NCBI GenBank assembly: GCA_017649645.1
Contig: JAGCGK010000014.1
Coordinates: 1-45,370 of the forward strand
From: Clostridiales bacterium
GTDB lineage: Bacteria; Bacillota; Clostridia; Saccharofermentanales; Saccharofermentanaceae
Length of the DNA stretch: 45,370 bases
Direction: 5' to 3'
Below are positions 9,195 to 17,357 of this stretch, piece after piece. The position numbers were made by a program, and so were the translations under genes. A model generated the notes under the pieces. It was given only the letters and a program-made list of their open reading frames with translations, had not been told where the DNA came from and did not search any database. Positions within the stretch are counted from its first letter, which is position 1; each line of letters begins with the position of its first letter.

Positions 9195-11111
9195 ATGCGA
9201 AGTAGAACACTATCAAGGTTGGCAGCAACACTCATCGCCGTCTTTCTGGTGATCCAGATCCCGATGGCTTCAGTTAATGCCGGAATATCGGATACAGAAG
9301 GTGTAGGCGGATTTGTAGCTCGTGTCTACAGGACCGTAATGGAACGTGAATATGATCAGGAGGGATTCGATTTTTGGACCAAGGGTCTCATCAATCGTGA
9401 ACTGGACGCAGCCAAGCTCATGGACTGTTTCGTCTTTTCTCCTGAATTTCAGGGATATAACATTTCCGACGAGGATTACGTAAGGATCCTTTATAACTCG
9501 ATGATGGACCGTGAGCCTGACGAATCAGGCAAGGCTTACTGGCTCGATTCCCTTAATCGCGGAATGACCAGAAGAAGAGCATTGTCCTGCTTCATCGATT
9601 CGCAGGAGTTCTCTGATATCTGCTCAGGCTACGGCGTTACAAGAGGAACCCTCCCTCTTACCGAGAACGTAGATATCCACACAGACAAGGTAATGTTCGT
9701 AACAGGAATCTACAGAAATATCCTCGGAAGAGATCCTGACACTGAGGGCCTTAAGAACTGGACAGACTATATTGTCAATGGTAATAACGCATCAGATCTT
9801 ATCCTCGGCTTTATCAACAGCACAGAGTTTAAGAACAGAGGCTTAAGCGACAGTGAGTACATAGCTTGTCTTTACAGGGCATGTCTCGGAAGAGAAGGCG
9901 GCGACAGCGAGATCAGCTCATGGGTCGACTATATGGATTCTCATCTTGTAAGCCGCAAGTACGTTTTCGCGCAGATCCTCGGATCACAGGAATGTTCCAA
10001 CCTCTGCCGTAATTACGGCATCGTGGCAGGAAATGTTGCCTTGAGCGAGAACAGAGATAAGTGCGTTCCTGTAAATGACTTTGTCATCAATGCATTCGAT
10101 AGCATTCTCCAGAGAAAGCCGAGCGAAGATGACATGAACTACTATGCAGGTCAGCTCACAAGCTCCATGACAGCCAACCAGTTCCTGTCTTCTGTTCTCG
10201 GAAGTGCTGAGTGTAAGGCTTTCAACTACAGCGATGAGGAATTCGTAAAGGTTACTTACAAGGCTGCTCTCGGAAGGGAAGCAGGAGATTCCGAAGTCTC
10301 TACATGCGCTAATAAGATCAAGAACAAGGGTAAGAACGAATTCTTAAGTGATATCTACGGAAGCCAGGAGTATAACGACTACTGCAACAAATGCAAGGTA
10401 TCTCCTAACTTTATTTCCGGTTGGAATACAACCGCAGCAGGTAAGGTATACATCCGTGACGGTGCTTTCGTTACAGGTTGGCAGACGATCGACGGCGACC
10501 GTTACTACTTTGATCCGTCCAACAACGTTGCAGCTACGGGTTGGAAGTATATTGACGGACTTAAGTACTACTTCTACGCTGACGGTTCCTTGTGCCAGGA
10601 TGTTACAGGCATAATCGGAGATCAGGATTCCTACTATCTCACGGTTAACTGCACAACTAACACCATCATGGTCTATGCAAAGGATACTAACGGCGAATAC
10701 ATCATACCTGTAAAAGCTATGATCTGTTCTTCTTCAGCAGGCGGCGTAACTCCTTCAGGAACGTTTACGATCCAGCGCCTCCAGGCTTGGAGAGAGCTTA
10801 TGGGACCTGTATGGGGCCAGTATTGCTCAAGGATCACAGGTAACTACCTGTTCCACTCTGTTTGGTATTACCAGAACGGAAATGCCAATACGCAATCAGT
10901 TACCCAGTATAACAACCTCGGTAAATCCGTATCTCACGGATGTATCAGACTTACGGTTGCTGATGCAAAGTGGATCTTCGACAACTGTAACGGAAGCCAG
11001 GTAAAGGTATTCTATTCATCCGATCCTGCACCGTTTGACAGGCCTGTACCTCCGCCGATAACTGCGCTTTATGGAGATTACGGTCACGATCCTACGGATA
11101 TCTGGCATTGA
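9195..11111 (+). CDS. Secreted DUF4214 / cell-wall-binding-repeat / L,D-transpeptidase protein
   Basis: The 638-residue exported protein has three parts. After a signal peptide (basic start, hydrophobic core, cleavage near NAG) come about six DUF4214 repeats up to roughly residue 405. Examples are VYRTVMEREYDQEGFDFW and IYRNILGRDPDTEGLKNW. Next come choline/glucan-binding-type repeats with GW and YYF units (GWQTIDGDRYYFD, GWKYIDGLKYYF). The C-terminus is a YkuD L,D-transpeptidase domain with the catalytic motif SHGCIRL (Cys583) and an upstream FHS histidine. L,D-transpeptidases make 3-3 peptidoglycan cross-links or attach proteins to the wall. The ATG at 9195 follows GGAGG by five bases. A strong terminator follows at 11123. 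Confidence 0.88.
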   Translation: MRSRTLSRLAATLIAVFLVIQIPMASVNAGISDTEGVGGFVARVYRTVMEREYDQEGFDFWTKGLINRELDAAKLMDCFVFSPEFQGYNISDEDYVRILYNSMMDREPDESGKAYWLDSLNRGMTRRRALSCFIDSQEFSDICSGYGVTRGTLPLTENVDIHTDKVMFVTGIYRNILGRDPDTEGLKNWTDYIVNGNNASDLILGFINSTEFKNRGLSDSEYIACLYRACLGREGGDSEISSWVDYMDSHLVSRKYVFAQILGSQECSNLCRNYGIVAGNVALSENRDKCVPVNDFVINAFDSILQRKPSEDDMNYYAGQLTSSMTANQFLSSVLGSAECKAFNYSDEEFVKVTYKAALGREAGDSEVSTCANKIKNKGKNEFLSDIYGSQEYNDYCNKCKVSPNFISGWNTTAAGKVYIRDGAFVTGWQTIDGDRYYFDPSNNVAATGWKYIDGLKYYFYADGSLCQDVTGIIGDQDSYYLTVNCTTNTIMVYAKDTNGEYIIPVKAMICSSSAGGVTPSGTFTIQRLQAWRELMGPVWGQYCSRITGNYLFHSVWYYQNGNANTQSVTQYNNLGKSVSHGCIRLTVADAKWIFDNCNGSQVKVFYSSDPAPFDRPVPPPITALYGDYGHDPTDIWH

Positions 11112-11122
11112 TAAAACGATCG

Positions 11123-11150
11123 AAACTGCCTCAGAAATGAGGCAGTTTTT
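11123..11150 (+). terminator. Intrinsic terminator after the L,D-transpeptidase gene
   Basis: AAACTGCCTCA (11123-11133) pairs perfectly with TGAGGCAGTTT around a GAAA loop and runs straight into five Ts. It lies 12 bases past the stop codon and isolates the transpeptidase from the sugar operon. Confidence 0.92.
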
Positions 11151-11214
11151 GTATTCTGTGAATGATTTCCGAAGCTCTGCGGGTAAAGTATCGGCTTTTC
11201 GGCATAATTGCCAA

Positions 11215-11253
11215 ACATTATTATTATCACTTGTAATAATAATAATGTATAAT
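11215..11253 (+). promoter_or_regulatory. Promoter and 13-bp inverted repeat (candidate operator) of the sugar operon
   Basis: ACATTATTATTAT at 11215-11227 is repeated in perfect inverted orientation at 11236-11248, with an 8-base spacer. The right arm runs into TATAAT at 11248-11253, and TTATCA at 11224-11229 is a possible -35 with an 18-base spacer. The palindrome therefore covers the RNA polymerase contact region 41 bases ahead of the rfbF start codon. It has no T-run and low GC, so a repressor site fits better than a terminator. The cognate regulator is not identifiable from the window. Confidence 0.6.
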
Positions 11254-11293
11254 GCTTTTGGATTATGCCCAATACTAATGGAGGACGATATAG

Positions 11294-12073
11294 ATGAAAG
11301 TTGTTATTCTGGCAGGCGGATTCGGAACAAGGATCAGTGAAGAGAGTCAGTTTAAACCAAAGCCGATGGTAGAGATCAGTTCCAAACCTATCCTTTGGCA
11401 CATTATGAAATATTACTCGGCATTCGGTTTTAACGAGTTTATTATCTGCTGCGGTTATAAGCAGTACGTTATCAAGGAGTGGTTTGCAGATTATTATCTT
11501 CACAACTCCGATGTAACATTCGACTTTACAGCCGAGAACAGAATGATCGTTCATAAGAACCATACAGAACCTTGGAAGGTAACTCTTATCGATACAGGCC
11601 TTAACACGATGACAGGCGGACGTATCAAGAGAATCCAGAAGTATGTTGGAAACGAGCCTTTCATGCTCACATACGGTGACGGTGTATGTGACGTGGATCT
11701 TAATAAGCTCATCGAATTCCACAAGGAAAAGGGCAAGATCGCTACTATGACAGCTATCAATGCAGGACAGCAGTTCGGTTGTCTTGATATGGCAGAAGAC
11801 GGTTCTGTTTTGAGATTCCGTGAGAAGAGCGAGAGAGACGGTGCCATCATCAACGGCGGTTATATGGTCCTCGAACCTGAAATATTCAACTACATCGAAG
11901 GCGATTCGACTGTTTTCGAGAAGGCTCCTATAGAAAACCTGGCAAAAGACGGTCAGCTCAATGCTTATGTCCATGACGGTTTCTGGAAGTGCATGGATAC
12001 AAAGCGTGACAAGGAACTTCTCGAGTCCCTGATCGATTCCGGAAAAGCACCTTGGATGATCTGGGAGGAATAA
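11294..12073 (+). CDS. rfbF: Glucose-1-phosphate cytidylyltransferase
   Basis: The 259-residue protein makes CDP-glucose from CTP and alpha-D-glucose 1-phosphate, the first step of CDP-deoxysugar synthesis. It has the nucleotidyltransferase start VVILAGGFGTRISEES, the sugar-phosphate loop KPKPMVEI, and family-specific stretches such as MLTYGDGVCDVD, INGGYMVLEPE and FWKCMDTKRD. Length is normal for RfbF. It heads a tight operon: rfbG begins one base after its stop. A palindrome-bearing promoter sits directly upstream. Confidence 0.95.
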   Translation: MKVVILAGGFGTRISEESQFKPKPMVEISSKPILWHIMKYYSAFGFNEFIICCGYKQYVIKEWFADYYLHNSDVTFDFTAENRMIVHKNHTEPWKVTLIDTGLNTMTGGRIKRIQKYVGNEPFMLTYGDGVCDVDLNKLIEFHKEKGKIATMTAINAGQQFGCLDMAEDGSVLRFREKSERDGAIINGGYMVLEPEIFNYIEGDSTVFEKAPIENLAKDGQLNAYVHDGFWKCMDTKRDKELLESLIDSGKAPWMIWEE

Positions 12074-12074
12074 T

Positions 12075-13148
12075 ATGGTCGATCTCGAGTTTTACAAAGG
12101 CAAGAAAGTATTCCTTACCGGACATACCGGATTCAAGGGAACATGGATGAGCAGGATCCTCGTTAATGCAGGTGCCATCCTTACGGGTTATTCACTTGAG
12201 GCTCCGACAACTCCGGACCTTTTCTCCCTCGCAGACGTAGAGGGAAAGATGACATCGGTGATCGGTGACATCAGAGATTTTGATAAGCTCTTTGAAGCTT
12301 TCAAGAAGGCTGAGCCGGAGATCGTTATCCACATGGCGGCACAGCCTATCGTAAGAGATTCGTATAAGGATCCGAAATACACATATGAGACTAACGTTAT
12401 CGGAACAGTCAACATCATGGAATGCGTAAGACTTACCGATTCTGTTAAGTCATTCTTGAACGTAACGACAGACAAAGTTTATAAGAACAACGAGTGGGAG
12501 TGGGGCTACAGAGAAAACGAGCCTTTGGACGGATATGATCCGTACTCGAATTCCAAGTCCTGCAGCGAGCTCGTTACACACAGCTATAAGTCATCATTCT
12601 TTGAAGACGGCAAGGTTGCTATCTCTACAGCACGTGCAGGTAACGTTATCGGAGGCGGAGATTTCGCTAATGACAGGATCATCCCTGACTGCGTCCGTGC
12701 ATTCCTCAAAGGTGACGACATTATCGTAAGAAACCCATATTCAACAAGACCATATCAGCATGTTCTCGAGCCCGTAATGGCTTATCTCATGATCTGCGAG
12801 AAGCAGTGGAATGACGGATCCCTCGCATCATGGTACAACGTAGGACCTGATGACATCGACTGTGTAACAACAGGCGATATCGTTGATATGTTCGTCAATA
12901 ACATGGGCGGAGTTAAGCGTGTGGACAAGGCCGATAAGGAAGGACCTCACGAGGCTAACTTCCTTAAGCTCGATTGCAGCAAGATCAAAAGAGCAATGGG
13001 CTGGAAGGCTACATGGAACGTTAACGAAGCTATCGCCAGAGTATGCGAATGGACGAGAGTATACAAGGCAGGCGATATGACCAAGATCCCTGAGATCATG
13101 GATAAGCAGATCAACGCTTTTATCAACAGCGAATACATAACAAAATAA
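12075..13148 (+). CDS. rfbG: CDP-glucose 4,6-dehydratase
   Basis: The 357-residue extended short-chain dehydrogenase converts CDP-glucose to CDP-4-keto-6-deoxyglucose using bound NAD. The Rossmann motif TGHTGFKGTW lies at about 15-24, the dehydratase signature is VTTDKVYKN, and the YxxxK motif is YSNSKSCSE. Later blocks such as STARAGNVIGGGD and RPYQHVLEP are also typical of RfbG. It lies between rfbF and rfbH with spacings of 1 and 19 bases, and its GGGAGGA ribosome site lies inside the end of rfbF. Confidence 0.95.
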   Translation: MVDLEFYKGKKVFLTGHTGFKGTWMSRILVNAGAILTGYSLEAPTTPDLFSLADVEGKMTSVIGDIRDFDKLFEAFKKAEPEIVIHMAAQPIVRDSYKDPKYTYETNVIGTVNIMECVRLTDSVKSFLNVTTDKVYKNNEWEWGYRENEPLDGYDPYSNSKSCSELVTHSYKSSFFEDGKVAISTARAGNVIGGGDFANDRIIPDCVRAFLKGDDIIVRNPYSTRPYQHVLEPVMAYLMICEKQWNDGSLASWYNVGPDDIDCVTTGDIVDMFVNNMGGVKRVDKADKEGPHEANFLKLDCSKIKRAMGWKATWNVNEAIARVCEWTRVYKAGDMTKIPEIMDKQINAFINSEYITK

Positions 13149-13167
13149 TTTTTCAAGGAGCATATTT

Positions 13168-14505
13168 ATGTTTGAAAACATGTCGGAAAAAGAAGCAAGA
13201 GAACAGATCTTGGAGATGGTAAAGGATTATTGCGATACATATCACAATAAGAAAAAGCCATTCGAGGAAGGAGACAGGATCCCGTACGCAAGCAGAGTTT
13301 ACGGCCACGAAGAGATGGTTAACCTCGTAGACAGTTCACTTGAGTTCTGGCTTACGGCAGGCAGATACACAGATCAGTTTGAGAAGGCTTTCGCTGAGTA
13401 TCTCGGTGTAAGATTCTGCTCACTCGTTAACTCAGGTTCTTCAGCTAACCTTAACGCATTCATGGCACTCACAAGCCCGCTTCTTAAGGAGAGAGCTATC
13501 AAGAGAGGTGACGAGATCATCACAGTTGCTGCAGGTTTCCCTACAACAGTTGCTCCTGCTATCCAGTTCGGTGCGATCCCGGTATTTGTTGATGTAACTA
13601 TCCCACAGTACAACATCGACGTAAGCAAGCTCGAGGAAGCTTATTCCGAGAAGACAAAAGCAGTTATGATCGCTCATACACTCGGAAATCCGTTCGACCT
13701 TAAGGCAGTTAAGGAATTCTGTGACAAGCATAACCTTTGGCTCGTAGAAGATAACTGCGATGCTCTTGGTTCCAAGTATACGATCGACGGCGAAGAGAAG
13801 TTCACAGGTACCATCGGTGATATCGGAACATCTTCTTTCTATCCACCGCACCACATGACAATGGGTGAGGGCGGTGCCGTTTACACAAATAACCCGATCC
13901 TTCATAAGGCTATCAGATCTTTCCGTGACTGGGGTCGTGACTGTGTTTGCCCGTCAGGTAAGGACAATGTCTGCGGTCACAGATTCGACAGACAGTATGG
14001 TGAGCTTCCTTTGGGTTATGATCACAAGTACGTATATTCACACTTCGGCTACAACCTCAAGGCTACAGACCTTCAGGCTGCAGTAGGATGTGCTCAGATC
14101 GTTAAGTTCCCGACATTCGTTGAGAGAAGAATCCATAACTTTGACAGACTTAAGGCTGCTTTGGCAGGCCTCGAAGATAAGATCATCCTTCCTGAGGCAT
14201 GCGAGAACTCAAAGCCTTCATGGTTCGGTTTCCTTATCACTTGTAAGGAAGGCGTAGACAGCTTCAAGGTTGTTAACTACGTTGAGAGCCACGGTGTTCA
14301 GACTAGAAGACTTTTCGCAGGTAACCTTACAAAGCATCCTTGCTTTGATGAGATGAGAGCTACAGGCGAAGGCTACAGAGTAGTTGGCGGTCTCGAAAAT
14401 ACTGACAGGATCATGAACGATACATTCTGGGTAGGCGTATATCCGGGAATGACAGACGAGATGATCGACTATATGGCTAAGACAATAAGGGAAGCATTGG
14501 CATGA
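13168..14505 (+). CDS. rfbH: CDP-6-deoxy-4-ketoglucose 3-dehydratase (E1 type, PMP and [2Fe-2S])
   Basis: The 445-residue protein belongs to the E1/RfbH enzymes that remove the C3 hydroxyl of CDP-4-keto-6-deoxyglucose using pyridoxamine phosphate and an iron-sulfur cluster. The Schiff-base Lys of ordinary aminotransferases is replaced by His229 in PPHHMTMGEGG, the hallmark of these dehydratases. Four cysteines match the cluster pattern: Cys197 (EDNCDALG), Cys259, Cys261 and Cys269 (C-x-C-x7-C). E1 normally needs an E3 reductase (RfbI-like ferredoxin reductase), and no such gene is visible in this window. RBS is AAGGAG. The stop overlaps the gtrA start by four bases (ATGA). Confidence 0.93.
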   Translation: MFENMSEKEAREQILEMVKDYCDTYHNKKKPFEEGDRIPYASRVYGHEEMVNLVDSSLEFWLTAGRYTDQFEKAFAEYLGVRFCSLVNSGSSANLNAFMALTSPLLKERAIKRGDEIITVAAGFPTTVAPAIQFGAIPVFVDVTIPQYNIDVSKLEEAYSEKTKAVMIAHTLGNPFDLKAVKEFCDKHNLWLVEDNCDALGSKYTIDGEEKFTGTIGDIGTSSFYPPHHMTMGEGGAVYTNNPILHKAIRSFRDWGRDCVCPSGKDNVCGHRFDRQYGELPLGYDHKYVYSHFGYNLKATDLQAAVGCAQIVKFPTFVERRIHNFDRLKAALAGLEDKIILPEACENSKPSWFGFLITCKEGVDSFKVVNYVESHGVQTRRLFAGNLTKHPCFDEMRATGEGYRVVGGLENTDRIMNDTFWVGVYPGMTDEMIDYMAKTIREALA

Positions 14506-15080
14506 GCGAGAATACCGAGATAACCAATGTTCCTGAGAACGAAGTGAAGAAGGAGAAAAAAGGCCTTATCGGTCTTATTGCTCAGTTCTTTAAATTCGGT
14601 ATTGTAGGACTTATCAACACCGGAGTTTCCCTGTTAGTTAACACGGTATCACTCCTTTTGTTTTATAAACTGGCCGGAATACCTGAAGACCACATGGTAA
14701 GTTATTGGACTTCTTCAATACTTGCCTGGGTTATCAGTGTCTTTAACGCATTTCTGTTAAGCAATAAGTTTGTTTTCAAGAACAAGGAAGGCGAAGAGAG
14801 AGTCTGGTGGAAGGTTCTTATCAAAACTTATATTTCCTATGCCGGAACAGGACTCGTGCTTAACAATATCCTTCTTTGGGTATGGAACGATGTAGTTCAT
14901 ATCGGACAGTATCTCGGTTGGCTTGCAGATATCTGCAGTAATTTCGGAATCGCGATAACGGGAGATAGACTTGTTTCTTATATCGCCATGTTCCTTAACA
15001 TGATAATAACCATTCCGCTCAACTTTATATGCAACAAGTTTTGGGCGTACAAAGGAAAAAAGAAAGAGGTGCAGGAATGA
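14502..15080 (+). CDS. GtrA-family membrane protein (lipid-linked sugar flippase-like)
   Basis: The 192-residue protein has the GtrA/DPMS1 pattern. A charged N-terminus leads to FFKFGIVGLINTGVSLLVN, and four hydrophobic helices include the NAFLLSNKFVFKN and FICNKFWAYK blocks typical of the family. GtrA proteins are thought to help move undecaprenyl-phosphate-linked sugars across the membrane for surface glycosylation. It overlaps rfbH (ATGA) and the aldolase gene (ATGA), so translation is coupled. The GT2 enzyme at the operon end is its probable partner. Confidence 0.88.
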   Translation: MSENTEITNVPENEVKKEKKGLIGLIAQFFKFGIVGLINTGVSLLVNTVSLLLFYKLAGIPEDHMVSYWTSSILAWVISVFNAFLLSNKFVFKNKEGEERVWWKVLIKTYISYAGTGLVLNNILLWVWNDVVHIGQYLGWLADICSNFGIAITGDRLVSYIAMFLNMIITIPLNFICNKFWAYKGKKKEVQE

Positions 15081-16684
15081 ACAATGTAAGCTTGCTTGAT
15101 TGTACATTGCGTGACGGAGGTTATCTGAACGACTGGAAGTTCGGAAGAAATACCATCGTAAATATTTTCGAGAGGCTCGTAGCTTCAAAGGTCGATTACA
15201 TCGAGCTTGGATTCATAAACGAGAAGAGAGAGTATGATCCGGACAGATCCATATTCCCTGACGTAAAGTCCATGACCAAGACATACGGTAATCTTGATGC
15301 CGGCGACTCGATAAAGGTCGGCATGATCGATTACGGTACTCTCGATATAAGTAAGGTATGCCCTCAGTCGGAGAGCTGTATCGATGCAATACGAGTCATC
15401 TTCAAAAAGCATCTTAGGGAAGATGCAATGGCTTATGTTAAACAGATCAAGGATCTGGGATATACGGTATTTGCCCAGCTCGTTTCCATCACGAGTTATG
15501 AGGATGACGAGCTTTTGGACCTTATAAGACTTGCTAATGAAGTTAAGCCATTCGCAGTATCCATGGTCGATACATATGGTCTATGCCACAGCGATACGCT
15601 TCTTCACTATGCGAATATCCTTAATGACAATCTCGATCCTGAGATCTGCCTGGGATATCACGCACATAATAATTTCCAGCTCGGATATGCAAACTGCATC
15701 GAGCTTTTGACCGGTCTTAAGACAGAGAGAAACCTTCTCGTTGACGGTACTATCTACGGAATGGGAAAGAGCGCTGGTAACTGTCCTCTGGAACTTCTTG
15801 CCATGTATCTTAACGACAGAAGAGGCAAGAACTATAACGTTAATCAGATCCTTGAGGCATGCGATTCACAGATCATCAATTTCCAGAAGGAGACACCTTG
15901 GGGTTATTCGATGTTCTACTTTATCGCAGCATCCAATGACTGCCATCCTAACTACGTAAGCTACCTTATGAATAAGAGGACACTCTCGGTCATGCAGGTA
16001 AATACGATCCTTGAGAGGATCCCGTATGAGAAAAAGCTCATGTATGACGAGAAGATCATCGAGAAACTCTATAGCGACTATCAGGAGATCGAAGTCGACG
16101 ATAAGGACGATCTTAAAAGGCTCAAAGAAGAACTCGAAGGCAAGAAAGTTCTTGTTCTTGGCCCTGGTACGAGCGTTACGGCAGAGTCTTCTGCAGTTCA
16201 GGATTTCATCATCAACAATGATCCTGCGATAATCTCGATCAACTATATTCCGTCAACCATCAAGCCGGATATCTGTTTTATCACCAACAAGAAGAGATTC
16301 GTACAGTTGTCTTCCAGCATCGCGAAAAATGCCGATACATTTAAGGTAATGGCAACATCCAATGTTACGAGTTCAACTTATACTTTTGACTACACGGTCA
16401 AGTATTCGAGCCTTCTCGATTACAATGCTCAGATCATCGATAATTCATTCCTGATGCTCCTTAAGATCATCAAGAAGATCGGTGTTGAAGAAGTATATGT
16501 GGCAGGCTTTGACGGATATGCGACAGACGACAGCCCGAATTACATCAATCCTGATATGGAGTATCAGTTCACTTCGGCTGAAGCTGCCGATCTTAATCAG
16601 TATGTTATCGGTGAGCTTAGTAAGCTCTCGTCGGGATTTAAGGTAAACTTCCTTACATCTTCTTACTACAACACAAAGGGGTAA
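15077..16684 (+). CDS. HMGL-type aldolase fused to a Rossmann-like C-terminal domain
   Basis: The 535-residue protein has an N-terminal (about 1-340) TIM-barrel domain of the HMG-CoA-lyase/4-hydroxy-2-oxovalerate aldolase family. The metal and catalytic motif is LLDCTLRDGGY (6-16), DTYG lies on a middle strand, and metal-binding His195/His197 sit in GYHAHNN. The GMGKSAGNCPLE loop is also typical. Such enzymes cleave or form C-C bonds to pyruvate- or acetyl-CoA-derived enolates. From about 350 a second domain starts (GKKVLVLGPGTSV) that resembles a nucleotide-binding Rossmann half, which I cannot name. The start at 15077 overlaps the gtrA stop, and GAGG lies upstream. The context suggests a role in building a sugar side chain. 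Confidence 0.75.
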   Translation: MNNVSLLDCTLRDGGYLNDWKFGRNTIVNIFERLVASKVDYIELGFINEKREYDPDRSIFPDVKSMTKTYGNLDAGDSIKVGMIDYGTLDISKVCPQSESCIDAIRVIFKKHLREDAMAYVKQIKDLGYTVFAQLVSITSYEDDELLDLIRLANEVKPFAVSMVDTYGLCHSDTLLHYANILNDNLDPEICLGYHAHNNFQLGYANCIELLTGLKTERNLLVDGTIYGMGKSAGNCPLELLAMYLNDRRGKNYNVNQILEACDSQIINFQKETPWGYSMFYFIAASNDCHPNYVSYLMNKRTLSVMQVNTILERIPYEKKLMYDEKIIEKLYSDYQEIEVDDKDDLKRLKEELEGKKVLVLGPGTSVTAESSAVQDFIINNDPAIISINYIPSTIKPDICFITNKKRFVQLSSSIAKNADTFKVMATSNVTSSTYTFDYTVKYSSLLDYNAQIIDNSFLMLLKIIKKIGVEEVYVAGFDGYATDDSPNYINPDMEYQFTSAEAADLNQYVIGELSKLSSGFKVNFLTSSYYNTKG

Positions 16685-16689
16685 GAAGA

Positions 16690-17343
16690 ATGAGTAAGTA
16701 CAAGGCAGTTTTATTCGATCTTGACGGCACCATAATGGATACTTCTGAAGGTATCCTCATGTCCATCAAAGAAGCAGCCGAGATGCTCGGATTACCTGAG
16801 CTCGAACCGGAAGTTCTAAGGACATTTATCGGTCCTCCGATCGAGTGGTCTTTCGAGGATAAGTACGGTATTCACGGCGACGACCTTAAGAAGGCCGCTG
16901 CTACTTTCAGAGACCGCTACAGTAATCATAACCTTCTTCATGCAAAGCCTTATGAAGGCATCTTCGATCTTTTTCGAAAACTACATGAAAAAGGCATAGG
17001 AACTGCGATAGCCACATACAAAAAACAGGACTACACCATGAAGCTTTTGAAGCATTTCGGTGTGGATAAGATGGTGGATGTCATCTACGGTTCCGACTAT
17101 GAAGGAAAACTTAAAAAATCGGATATCATCGAGCTTTGCATAAGAGATCTGAAAGTTACAAAAGACGAAGTCCTTATGGTCGGCGACTCAAAGCATGACG
17201 CTACGGGTGCAAAGGCCATCGGGGTTGATTTCGCGGGCGTATCATTCGGATTCGGATTCGAAGTTCAGGACGATATCAACGAATACGATCACGTTATATA
17301 TGTTGATAAAGCCATGGATCTTTATGACTTTATCGTTGAATAA
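16690..17343 (+). CDS. HAD-superfamily phosphatase (phosphoglycolate-phosphatase-like)
   Basis: The 217-residue protein carries the HAD motifs in order: FDLDGTIMDT with nucleophile Asp10 and Asp12, an alpha-helical cap, the motif III Lys in KLKKSD, and motif IV VGDSKHDATGA with paired acids. It should hydrolyse a small phosphomonoester in the cytoplasm. The substrate is unknown, but its position between the aldolase and the ThDP enzyme suggests it removes a phosphate from an intermediate of the same pathway. It begins 5 bases after the aldolase stop, with AAAGGGG upstream. Confidence 0.88.
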   Translation: MSKYKAVLFDLDGTIMDTSEGILMSIKEAAEMLGLPELEPEVLRTFIGPPIEWSFEDKYGIHGDDLKKAAATFRDRYSNHNLLHAKPYEGIFDLFRKLHEKGIGTAIATYKKQDYTMKLLKHFGVDKMVDVIYGSDYEGKLKKSDIIELCIRDLKVTKDEVLMVGDSKHDATGAKAIGVDFAGVSFGFGFEVQDDINEYDHVIYVDKAMDLYDFIVE

Positions 17344-17357
17344 AAGGAGAACAAAAA

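Noticed and set aside
11084-11974. 296-codon minus-strand frame across the rfbF promoter and gene
   Set aside because: It overlaps a strong terminator, a promoter and a clearly recognised RfbF, and reads as a shadow.
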